Shown here piece after piece: positions 1 through 6,690 of a stretch of 13,548 bases of DNA. This stretch comes from Candidatus Segatella mututuai (GTDB lineage Bacteria; Bacteroidota; Bacteroidia; Bacteroidales; Bacteroidaceae), in the NCBI GenBank assembly GCA_002439605.1, contig DJOI01000071.1, positions 16,328-29,875 on the forward strand, in the 5' to 3' direction. Every line of letters begins with the position of its first letter. Position 1 is the first letter of the stretch. The notes under the pieces were generated by a model, which ran no database searches, was not told where the DNA came from, and saw nothing but the letters and a program-made list of their open reading frames with translations. The position numbers and the translations under genes are program-made.

Positions 1-4
1 TTGT

Positions 5-38
5 CTTAACTCCTTTAACTTCATAACTCCTTAACTAC
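5..38. repeat. Degenerate 8-9 bp tandem repeat downstream of argS
   Basis: Four near-identical units follow one another: CTTAACTC, CTTTAACTT, CATAACTC and CTTAACTA. They lie just past the argS stop codon, in its 3' untranslated region. No hairpin with a T-tract is visible here, so this is not an obvious terminator. The function is unknown. A 7-bp tandem array of similar flavour lies at the other end of the window (13250-13277). Confidence 0.5.
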
Positions 39-46
39 CTATATAA

Positions 47-1864
47 TTACATTCTCTCTGGAACCTCGATGCCGAGCAGTGCCATACCGTTCTTCAAAAT
101 CTTTGCCACGTTGGCGGCAAGTACCAAGCGGGTAGTCTTCTCAGCCTCGCTCTCAGCATTCAGAATGCTGTAGTCGTGGTAGAACTGGTTGAACTCCTTG
201 GTCAACTCGTAGCAGTAGTTGGCGATGCCGGCAGGGTTGTAGTTGCTGCCTGCGTCGGATACGGCGGTAGCAAAATCGTTCATCTTCTGGATGAGGTCGA
301 TTTCCTTCTCGTTGATAGGAGCGTCGTCGCCCAGCTGTGCAGGAATCTCGATGCCCTCGGCTGCTGCCTTGCGCATGATGCTGCGGATACGAGCGTAGGT
401 ATATTGGATGAATGGACCTGTGTTGCCATTGAAGTCGATACTCTCCTCTGGGTTGAAGAGCATGTTCTTGCGAGCATCCACCTTCAAGATGAAGTACTTC
501 AACGCTCCGAGACCCACGATGCGTGAAATCTCCTGGCGCTCTTCCTCGCTCATGTCCTTGAACTTACCCAACTCGTCGCTGGTCTGACGAGCGTCCTTGA
601 TCATCTCTGCCATCAAGTCGTCGGCATCCACCACGGTTCCCTCACGGCTCTTCATCTTACCGTTAGGCAACTCTACCATGCCATAAGAGAAGTGAACCAA
701 GTCCTTGCCCCACTTGAAGCCGAGACGGTCGAGCAAGATGGAGAGTACCTGGAAATGGTAGTTCTGCTCATTGCCAACCACGTAGATCATCTTGTCGATA
801 GGGAAATCCTTGAAACGGAGCTCGGCTGTACCGATGTCCTGAGTCATATAGACAGAAGTTCCGTCTGAACGGAGCAAGAGCTTCTGGTCGAGACCATCCT
901 TGGTGAGGTCAGCCCAAACAGAGTTGTCGTCCTTGCGGAAGAAGAGACCTTTCTTCAAGCCTTCCTCCACTTTTTTCTTACCCTCCAAATAAGTGTTTGA
1001 CTCGTAATATATCTTGTCGAAGCTTACGCCCATCATCTTGTAAGTCTCGTCGAAGCCGGCATATACCCAGCTGTTCATCTTCTTCCAAAGAGCGCGAACT
1101 TCAGGGTCGTTGTGCTCCCACTTCACGAGCATCTCGTGGGCCTCCTTGATAAGTGGAGCCTCGTTCTTTGCCTTTTCTGTGGCAGCATCCTCGGTCATAC
1201 CTTCCTTCATGTACTGCTCCTTGAGCTGTGCGATTTCCTCACGGTAGTGCTTGTCGAAAGCCACATAGTAGTCGCCGATGAGGTGGTCGCCCTTCTTGCC
1301 AGAAGTCTCAGGAGTCTCGCCGTTGCCCCACTTGAGCCAAGCGAGCATGGACTTGCAGATGTGGATGCCACGGTCGTTTACGATATTGGTCTTGATTACC
1401 TTGTTGCCGTTAGCCTCCATAATCTGTGCCAAGGACCAACCGAGCAGGTTGTTGCGCACGTGACCGAGGTGGAGAGGCTTGTTGGTGTTAGGAGAAGAGT
1501 ACTCGATCATCACGAGTGGGCTCTGCTCAGTGACAGGCTTCTCGCCGAACTTAGGGTCGGCGTTGATAGTGTTCAAGAGTCCTACCCAAGCGGCAGGAGC
1601 GATAGAAAGATTGAGGAAACCCTTCACCACGTTGAAGTCAGCAATCGCCTTGCAGTTCTTCTTCAAGTACTCACCGATTTCCTGTGCAGTATCCTCAGGT
1701 TTCTTCTTCGACATCTTGAGGAATGGGAATACGACGAGGGTAAGGTTACCTTCGAAATTACTTTTGGTCTTCTGCAGGGCCACCATCTTCTCAGGCACGT
1801 CCTGACCATAAAGCTCCTTCACCGCAGCGATGACCGAGCTGATGATTTCGTTTTCTATCTTCAT
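47..1864 (-). CDS. argS: Arginyl-tRNA synthetase (ArgRS)
   Basis: This cytoplasmic class I aminoacyl-tRNA synthetase charges tRNA-Arg with arginine using ATP. From the chosen start it has 605 residues, slightly longer than the usual 550-600. An N-terminal additional domain covers about residues 1-110. The class I HIGH motif appears as HLGH at 132-135, within SPNTNKPLHLGH. The second signature is the ArgRS form GKMKSREGT at 402-410, in place of canonical KMSKS. The DALR-type anticodon-binding domain follows from about 480, with an FIQYTYARIRS entry and the usual methionine-rich end. The open frame extends upstream to 1984, but those 40 residues are low-complexity and hydrophobic. A promoter at 1943-1974 would start transcription near 1936, inside that extension, so ATG at 1864 is preferred. 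The gene is divergent from the lyase at 2117. Nothing appears damaged, and identity is very secure. Confidence 0.97.
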   Translation of the reverse strand: MKIENEIISSVIAAVKELYGQDVPEKMVALQKTKSNFEGNLTLVVFPFLKMSKKKPEDTAQEIGEYLKKNCKAIADFNVVKGFLNLSIAPAAWVGLLNTINADPKFGEKPVTEQSPLVMIEYSSPNTNKPLHLGHVRNNLLGWSLAQIMEANGNKVIKTNIVNDRGIHICKSMLAWLKWGNGETPETSGKKGDHLIGDYYVAFDKHYREEIAQLKEQYMKEGMTEDAATEKAKNEAPLIKEAHEMLVKWEHNDPEVRALWKKMNSWVYAGFDETYKMMGVSFDKIYYESNTYLEGKKKVEEGLKKGLFFRKDDNSVWADLTKDGLDQKLLLRSDGTSVYMTQDIGTAELRFKDFPIDKMIYVVGNEQNYHFQVLSILLDRLGFKWGKDLVHFSYGMVELPNGKMKSREGTVVDADDLMAEMIKDARQTSDELGKFKDMSEEERQEISRIVGLGALKYFILKVDARKNMLFNPEESIDFNGNTGPFIQYTYARIRSIMRKAAAEGIEIPAQLGDDAPINEKEIDLIQKMNDFATAVSDAGSNYNPAGIANYCYELTKEFNQFYHDYSILNAESEAEKTTRLVLAANVAKILKNGMALLGIEVPERM

Positions 1865-1879
1865 TATCTTAATATACTT

Positions 1880-1893
1880 TTTTACCGGTAAAA
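1880..1893. promoter_or_regulatory. Perfect 14-bp palindrome in the argS leader
   Basis: TTTTACCGGTAAAA is a perfect inverted repeat with no spacer, ending 16 nt upstream of the argS ATG. It lies inside the predicted 5' untranslated region, downstream of the -7 box. It could be a repressor or roadblock operator, or chance. With no loop it makes a poor RNA hairpin, so a DNA-binding site is the more natural reading. The binding protein is unknown. Confidence 0.3.
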
Positions 1894-1942
1894 TATCTTT
1901 CTTTTCAGATGCCAAGCTCTGATATTGCAACTTTAGCGTCTG

Positions 1943-1974
1943 CAAATTTACTAATAATAATTGGATTGTGCAAA
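1943..1974 (-). promoter_or_regulatory. Bacteroidota-type promoter for argS
   Basis: On the minus strand, TTTG (1974-1971) is followed after 20 nt by TAAATTTG (1950-1943). This matches the Bacteroidota housekeeping pattern of TTTG at -33 and TAnnTTTG at -7. Transcription would begin near 1936, giving a leader of about 70 nt to the ATG at 1864. It decides the argS start against the upstream in-frame ATG at 1984. Confidence 0.65.
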
Positions 1975-2002
1975 GAAAAAACATCGAAAAAATGCGAATA
2001 AC

Positions 2003-2033
2003 TTTGCCATGTGATTTATTTTTCTTACCTTTG
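2003..2033 (+). promoter_or_regulatory. Bacteroidota-type promoter for the PL11 lyase
   Basis: TTTG at 2003-2006 and TACCTTTG at 2026-2033, separated by 19 nt, match the -33/-7 consensus closely. Transcription would start near 2040, giving a leader of about 75 nt that is nearly all tandem repeat. The argS promoter lies back-to-back about 30 bp away. An overlapping TAACTTTG at 1999-2006 also fits a -7 box but lacks an upstream TTTG. Confidence 0.65.
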
Positions 2034-2052
2034 CCACCGGAATCTTGCTAAG

Positions 2053-2114
2053 ACAAGCATAAACTTAAAACAAGCTAAAAACAAACATAAACTAAAAACA
2101 AACGTAAACTTAAA
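2053..2114 (+). repeat. 17-bp A-rich tandem repeat filling the lyase leader
   Basis: Three 17-bp units are visible: ACAAGCATAAACTTAAA (2053-2069), ACAAACATAAACTAAAA (2081-2097) and ACAAACGTAAACTTAAA (2098-2114). The last two are directly adjacent. Between the first and second lies an 11-bp shortened copy, ACAAGCTAAAA (2070-2080). The array stops 2 nt before the lyase ATG, so almost the whole predicted 5' untranslated region is repeat. The A-rich, unstructured character would suit translation initiation in Bacteroidota. No classical Shine-Dalgarno sequence is present. Confidence 0.75.
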
Positions 2115-2116
2115 GC

Positions 2117-4735
2117 ATGAAATTACATTTTTTGTTTGCTGCCTTATTGGTGGCTCACTCTTTCACATCGACCGCCCAGGTGGTGAAGGAAAAGCTGAAT
2201 CGGGCTCCCGTAGCAGTGAAGACAAGCCAAGGCATCTTAGTGTCATGGCGTTCGCTGACGGCTGATGCCAAGGATTTGTCGTTCGATGTTTATCGCAATG
2301 GAACGAAAGTGGCGAACGCAGTCTCCGACGTAACCAATTATCTGGATGCCAAGGGGCAGCCGGGTGATGTTTATCGCATTGTCAGTTCGACAGGTGAAGC
2401 GAGTGAGGCTACGGCATGGAACAATATGTTCACGAGCTTCGACGTGAAACGTCCTGCCAGCATTAAGAGTGGCAATACCACTGGTAGATACCGCCCTGAC
2501 GACATGGCTGTGGGCGACGTGGATGGTGATGGCAACTATGAACTGATACTGAAATGGCTGCCCGACAACCAACGAGACAGTGGGAAGGATGGCTATTCCT
2601 CGCCTGTCATTATCAGTGCTTATCGCATGGATGGCACTCCTCTATGGGAGAAGAACATCAATCTCGGTCTGAATATCCGTTCTGGAAATCATACTACGCA
2701 AATGGTGGTCTATGACTTTGACGGCGACGGAAAGGCTGAGCTTATCTGTAAGACCGGAGCTGGCTCTACCGATGGCAAGGGCAACTACGTTACCGAAGCG
2801 GGCGACGCTTCCATTCAGGCGGTGGATAACGCCAAGACCTACGTCAACAGCAAAGGGCGTGTAACAGGTGGCGAGGAGTTCTTGACCGTCTTTAATGGTG
2901 AGACGGGTGAGGCGATGCATACCATTTGGTATTCGCCCAGTCGCTCGGGTGTGGATTTCCCGGCTTCTGCTACATCTTCTAATGCATTCTTCGGTGACTC
3001 TAACTGCAATCGTGCCGAGCGTTTCAATGCTTGTGCTGCCTATCTCGACGGCTTGGACAAGTTGCCTACTGCCATCTTCCAGCGTGGCTATTACAAAAAC
3101 TGTTTCATTTGGGCGGTAGACTGGAACGGGAAAGCTTTGATTACTCGTTGGCTCCACAAGGGATTGAGTGGCAAGTGGGAAGTTGTCGATGGCAAGGACA
3201 ACGTGCTCAATGCTGGTTCGGGAAGTTCAAGTTTCGGCCAGGGAGTGCATGGCATTTCCGTGGGTGATGTTAACAACGACGGATACGATGAAATCTGTAT
3301 TGGTTCCGCCACCATCGCCCATGATGGCAAACTATTGTGCTCTACGGGCAAGGGACATGGCGATGCCATCCATCTTGCCGACCTCTGCCCTGACAGGCCA
3401 GGGCTGGAGGTGATGATGCCTCATGAAGAGGCTGCAGGTGGTTATGGCTTTGATGTGCATGATGCCACTACGGGGGAGTTCCTGTATGTGGCTACTGGCG
3501 ATAGAGACAATGGACGTGGTTTGGCTGCCGACTTTATTCCAGCCAACAGAGGCTATGAGTTCTGGTCTTCGACAGATGCCAACATCCGTGATTGTGCCAC
3601 AGGTGATGCGCTCTTGGCTAAGAAACCAGACACCAACTTCCGTATTTATTGGACGGGCGATCCTTATGACCAAACCTTTGACGGCCGTTATAGTACGACA
3701 ACAGGAGGTTGTTCTCCCAGAATCCAAAACTATAACACGGCAAGTAAGAGCATCTCTACCTTCCAAAATTTCTATGAATATGGAACTCCCGATGCTTGCA
3801 ATACCACCAAGGCAACTCCTTGTTTGCAAGCAGACTTGTTGGGCGACTGGCGTGAGGAGCTCATCATGTTCCAACATGAGAATGATTATACCTCTCCTAC
3901 CTGCAAGATATTGATCTATTCCACCCCGGAGCCAACCAAGTATAAGGTACCTTGCTTGATGGAAGACCATGTTTATCGCATGGGTGTCGTATGGCAGAAT
4001 TCCTCTTACAACCAACCGCCACATTTGGGCTATTATCTTCCAGACTATCTCGGCATTGATGGTTCTACGTATGTTACACAGACCAAGAGCCATGCTCCCG
4101 AGGTTGCTCCTGCCGAAGTACCCGACGCAGGTGCGGAGGAACTCGTCGTGGCGGCGGAAGACAAGGCTATCGTGAAGGGTACTTGCTACACGGCTGGTGA
4201 ACATGGCGAGATTACAGCCAGTACTTCCAATGGCTATATCAAGATGCGTACCCAGAACAATGGCGAGACCATTACTTTCTCGGTCAACGAAGGGTATCGC
4301 ATCACAGGCATCGCCTTGGAGGGATACAGCAATAACGCCTCTACTACAGCAGATCGTTCCATTTATCTGACAGGTGTCTATGTGGACGGCAGTGAGAACT
4401 CCGTATTGGAAGATAAGTTAACCTTGCCTGGTGGAACGGCAGGCCAGAGTCCTGTTACTGTCGAGATTAAGAATTTGGTTGCAACGAAGAGCATTCAATT
4501 GGCATTCGATAATTCTAACATTACAACTTCAGACGTTGATGCCAAGGGCAAGAACAAGCAGATTTTAGCAAGAGTTACTTTCACTTACGAGAAGATGACC
4601 AATGGCATCAAGGTTATCCAAACTGCAGTAGTCGGCAAGGATGGCAAGATTTACAATATGTTAGGTCAGCAAGTGGATGGTACTATTCCTGGTCAGATGT
4701 ATATCTGCAATGGCAAGAAGTTTATCGCCCGATAA
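2117..4735 (+). CDS. Secreted rhamnogalacturonan lyase, polysaccharide lyase family 11
   Basis: This 872-residue enzyme is predicted to cleave the rhamnose-galacturonate backbone of pectin (rhamnogalacturonan I) by beta-elimination. Residues 1-20 are a signal peptide with cleavage likely after STA-20. The PL11 module spans about 22-650. It opens with a fibronectin-like strand region (LVSWRSL, FDVYRNGTKV) and continues into a beta-propeller with Ca-binding-type loops: DVDGDGNYEL (134-143), DFDGDGKAEL (200-209) and DVNNDGYDEI (384-393). It closes with GYYLPDYLG. A linker of about 655-680 leads to a beta-rich domain of about 685-826 that I do not recognise by family. A tail at about 828-872 (KIYNMLGQQV, then MYICNGKKF) is of the kind common on Prevotella surface proteins. 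The gene stands alone, with no SusC/SusD pair beside it, and has its own promoter and terminator. The family call is strong; endo- versus exo-action cannot be read from sequence. Confidence 0.93.
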   Translation: MKLHFLFAALLVAHSFTSTAQVVKEKLNRAPVAVKTSQGILVSWRSLTADAKDLSFDVYRNGTKVANAVSDVTNYLDAKGQPGDVYRIVSSTGEASEATAWNNMFTSFDVKRPASIKSGNTTGRYRPDDMAVGDVDGDGNYELILKWLPDNQRDSGKDGYSSPVIISAYRMDGTPLWEKNINLGLNIRSGNHTTQMVVYDFDGDGKAELICKTGAGSTDGKGNYVTEAGDASIQAVDNAKTYVNSKGRVTGGEEFLTVFNGETGEAMHTIWYSPSRSGVDFPASATSSNAFFGDSNCNRAERFNACAAYLDGLDKLPTAIFQRGYYKNCFIWAVDWNGKALITRWLHKGLSGKWEVVDGKDNVLNAGSGSSSFGQGVHGISVGDVNNDGYDEICIGSATIAHDGKLLCSTGKGHGDAIHLADLCPDRPGLEVMMPHEEAAGGYGFDVHDATTGEFLYVATGDRDNGRGLAADFIPANRGYEFWSSTDANIRDCATGDALLAKKPDTNFRIYWTGDPYDQTFDGRYSTTTGGCSPRIQNYNTASKSISTFQNFYEYGTPDACNTTKATPCLQADLLGDWREELIMFQHENDYTSPTCKILIYSTPEPTKYKVPCLMEDHVYRMGVVWQNSSYNQPPHLGYYLPDYLGIDGSTYVTQTKSHAPEVAPAEVPDAGAEELVVAAEDKAIVKGTCYTAGEHGEITASTSNGYIKMRTQNNGETITFSVNEGYRITGIALEGYSNNASTTADRSIYLTGVYVDGSENSVLEDKLTLPGGTAGQSPVTVEIKNLVATKSIQLAFDNSNITTSDVDAKGKNKQILARVTFTYEKMTNGIKVIQTAVVGKDGKIYNMLGQQVDGTIPGQMYICNGKKFIAR

Positions 4736-4792
4736 ATTAGATACCTGTCATCTTGCGTTTTCCTGATGGAAGGAGAACAGAGAAGAGATATT

Positions 4793-4838
4793 AAAAAAAA
4801 GGAGCTGAGAGAGTTTATGGAAAGTCTCAGCTCCTTTT
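4793..4838. terminator. Bidirectional intrinsic terminator
   Basis: A perfect 10-bp stem (GGAGCTGAGA at 4801-4810, TCTCAGCTCC at 4825-4834) with a 14-nt loop is followed by TTTT on the plus strand. It is preceded by eight A (4793-4800), which read as an eight-U tract on the minus strand. It sits between the convergent lyase and the 63-aa gene, and can end both transcripts. The stronger U-tract serves the minus strand. Confidence 0.85.
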
Positions 4839-4868
4839 CGCATTATGCCCTTTGCAATGTTTGGCAGA

Positions 4869-5060
4869 TTATCCTTCGAGGATGATGGCGGCCACATCCT
4901 CGGGCGTGTTCCATAGGATGCCGTCTTTCAGTTCGTCGTCGGTAAAGCCGTTGAGGGCCTCCCTTGCCTCTTTCTCGGTGATGGTAGGAGTGCCGTCTTC
5001 ATTCTTAGCATCGAGCAATGCCTTCATGATGGCAGCTCTGTATTCTTCGATAGTCATCAT
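4869..5060 (-). CDS. Small acidic protein of unknown function (63 aa)
   Basis: I do not recognise the family. The 63-residue product is acidic and predicted soluble, with no signal peptide or membrane segment. An N-terminal amphipathic helix (EEYRAAIMKALLDAKNEDG) is followed by a second helix (TITEKEAREALNGF). The C-terminal stretch is TDDELKDGILWNTPEDVAAI. Support for a real gene comes from a -7 box at 5110-5117, a strong terminator just past the stop, A-rich sequence before the ATG, and codon use like that of neighbouring genes. The start is one of two adjacent ATGs (5060 or 5057). No terminator is visible between fecR and this gene, so readthrough from the sigma operon is possible. The short helical layout with a DDEL stretch could suggest a precursor-peptide leader, but there is no GG cleavage site, cysteine-rich core or modification enzyme nearby, so I make no such call. 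Confidence 0.65.
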   Translation of the reverse strand: MMTIEEYRAAIMKALLDAKNEDGTPTITEKEAREALNGFTDDELKDGILWNTPEDVAAIILEG

Positions 5061-5109
5061 AGTCTTTTACGTTTTTATAATGTTGGTTCTTTTCTTGTCT
5101 TATTGGTCG

Positions 5110-5117
5110 CAAAGGTA
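5110..5117 (-). promoter_or_regulatory. -7 promoter box for the 63-aa gene
   Basis: TACCTTTG on the minus strand (5117-5110) matches TAnnTTTG exactly. Transcription would begin near 5103, about 43 nt before the ATG. No clear TTTG is found at the -33 position, so the promoter is half-supported and may be weak or activator-dependent. Confidence 0.45.
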
Positions 5118-5185
5118 ACATTATTTTCTGAAAAAGGAAAATGTTTGGAATACTAAAGTGCTAAAAAACATAAGAAGCGATGTGA

Positions 5186-6154
5186 CTACTCGACAACGAT
5201 GCAGCCATTCTGCATCTTTATCTTGGCTATTTTCATGTCGTTGAGGGCTGCTATCACTTCTTCCACACTGGCCTTGCGCGAAAAGCGAAAGTGTATCTGC
5301 TTGTCCATGTTTTGTTTCGATTTGATGACGACACTCTTGTTGTACCATGCACCAATGTCGCTCATGGCTTCGGCTAAGGAGGCTTGGTCCATCTCGAAGT
5401 TGCCGTTCAGCCAGTCTGTAGTGCTTGCGGGGTTGCCTTTCGATATGATGATTTTGTCGGCTTGCAAAGCGGCTACTTGACCAGGATGGATGCTGGTAGA
5501 AGTGTATGCGTTGCTTACCTTTACCTTGCCTTCCAGCAACATGACCTTAGGCTTGTCGGCTTGATAGGCTTTCACGTCGAAGATGGTGCCCAGCACTTGT
5601 GTGCTCATGTTGCCCGCCTTGACGATGAAGGGACGATGCGGGTTCTTGGTCACCTCAAAGTAGGCCTCGCCTTTTAGCTTTACTTCTCGTGTGCCCGAAT
5701 TGCCAAGATGTTGTGGATATTCAAGGGTGGAGTTGGCGTTGAGCGTAATCTTTGTGCCATCCTCCAGGGTAACTAAGGTGGTGGATGAGGCTGGGGTAGA
5801 CACGATGCATTGGCTGCCCTTGATGTTTTGTTCCACTTTTTGGGGTGACGATTGGGCCAAATAAAGGCTCATGGTCGAGTTGGCTGGTGCGTCAACGTCT
5901 TTCGAAGGCTGGAAATAGAAGGCGAATAGGGCTGCCGCCACGGCGATAGTGGCTGTTATCATGCCGAGCACTTTGGCTCTGGATGCAGGCTTGCTTGTTG
6001 TAGGGGCAGGACTATTGGGCTTGAATTCTTGTGCATGCTTACTCTCGAAAGCATTCCATGCTGCAAGCGTCTCTTCTTTCGAAGGAATGTCGCCCACGGC
6101 TTCACCCAGTATGTGGGTTAGGCGTTCGTCAGAAAAGTCTCTTGTTTCTTTCAT
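5186..6154 (-). CDS. FecR-type anti-sigma factor
   Basis: This is an inner-membrane anti-sigma factor expected to hold the adjacent ECF sigma factor inactive until the outer-membrane receptor signals. It has 322 residues. The cytoplasmic N-terminus (about 1-60) carries the sigma-binding region and a proline/serine linker. A single membrane segment lies at about 62-82. The periplasmic FecR domain covers about 115-215, with the family pattern LEDGTKITLNANSTLEYP and GEAYFEVTKNPHRPFIVKAG, then VLGTIFDVKAY. The C-terminal domain of about 245-322 (DWLNGNFEMDQASLAEA to the end) is of the DUF4974 type. The ATG at 6154 overlaps the sigma stop codon as ATGA, which fixes the start and implies translational coupling. 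The open frame upstream of 6154 is only the shadow of the sigma gene. No terminator is obvious after the stop. Confidence 0.92.
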   Translation of the reverse strand: MKETRDFSDERLTHILGEAVGDIPSKEETLAAWNAFESKHAQEFKPNSPAPTTSKPASRAKVLGMITATIAVAAALFAFYFQPSKDVDAPANSTMSLYLAQSSPQKVEQNIKGSQCIVSTPASSTTLVTLEDGTKITLNANSTLEYPQHLGNSGTREVKLKGEAYFEVTKNPHRPFIVKAGNMSTQVLGTIFDVKAYQADKPKVMLLEGKVKVSNAYTSTSIHPGQVAALQADKIIISKGNPASTTDWLNGNFEMDQASLAEAMSDIGAWYNKSVVIKSKQNMDKQIHFRFSRKASVEEVIAALNDMKIAKIKMQNGCIVVE

Positions 6155-6690
6155 CTTAAGTCTCCTTTCTTCATTCTGTCTCGCAGTGTGGCGAGGGCTT
6201 TTGAAATGTGTTTCTTGATGGTGTTCGGGCTGATGCCTAAACGACTGGCTGCTTGCTGGTAGGTGAAATGCTCGAAATAGCACAGGCGAAGAATCGTGCA
6301 GGTAGGCTCCTTCAGTTCTCTCGCTATCTGTTCGGCTTGTTGCAGCAGTAGCTCGTGTTCTCGATAATCGGTCGTCATGTCGTATTTCGTAGCTTCTGTC
6401 AGGGCTTGCACATTGGTTTGTTCCACATGCAGATGCTTCAGATGGTTGAGACAGGCGTTTCTAACCGAGGCATAGAGCCAACTTCTCCTTTTCTCTTTTT
6501 CTAAAGAATAGTATTGGATCCAGGCTTTCTCGAATACATCGCCCACAAGGTCACGAGCGTCATTGCCATCTCCCAGTAGGGAGACGGCATAACGCACCAG
6601 TCGTGGATACATGTCCATGAATAGTTGCTTAAAGTCGTTGTTTCTCGCTTTGTCCTGCGCCACTACCTTTGTATTTGTTCTTTGTGGCAT
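6151..6690 (-). CDS. ECF (sigma-70 family) RNA polymerase sigma factor
   Basis: This 179-residue extracytoplasmic-function sigma factor directs RNA polymerase to its target promoters when released by FecR. Region 2 covers about 20-87: FKQLFMDMYPRLVRYA, then DARDLVGDVFEKAW, then WLYASVRNACLNHLK. Region 4 covers about 117-172: PTCTILRLCYFEHFTYQQAA, then the helix-turn-helix RLGISPNTIKKHISKAL. The 62-nt overlap with the receptor gene upstream (stop at 6629) is real by this reading. The next internal ATGs (6618, 6612) would delete the start of region 2. A TGAGG motif about a dozen bases before the ATG can serve as ribosome binding site within the receptor's last codons. No separate promoter is visible, so it is probably cotranscribed with the receptor. 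The last 4 nt overlap the anti-sigma start. Confidence 0.93.
   Translation of the reverse strand: MPQRTNTKVVAQDKARNNDFKQLFMDMYPRLVRYAVSLLGDGNDARDLVGDVFEKAWIQYYSLEKEKRRSWLYASVRNACLNHLKHLHVEQTNVQALTEATKYDMTTDYREHELLLQQAEQIARELKEPTCTILRLCYFEHFTYQQAASRLGISPNTIKKHISKALATLRDRMKKGDLR

Noticed and set aside
1112..1891. 259-residue plus-strand frame antisense to argS
   Set aside because: It is the complementary shadow of a strongly supported synthetase gene, and has no homology-like motif or promoter.
3332..4204. 290-residue minus-strand frame inside the lyase gene
   Set aside because: The lyase frame carries clear family motifs along the same stretch; the antisense frame shows none.
6155..6283. N-terminal extension of FecR to an upstream ATG
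   Set aside because: The extension is another-frame reading of the sigma gene's end; the ATGA overlap gives the natural start at 6154.
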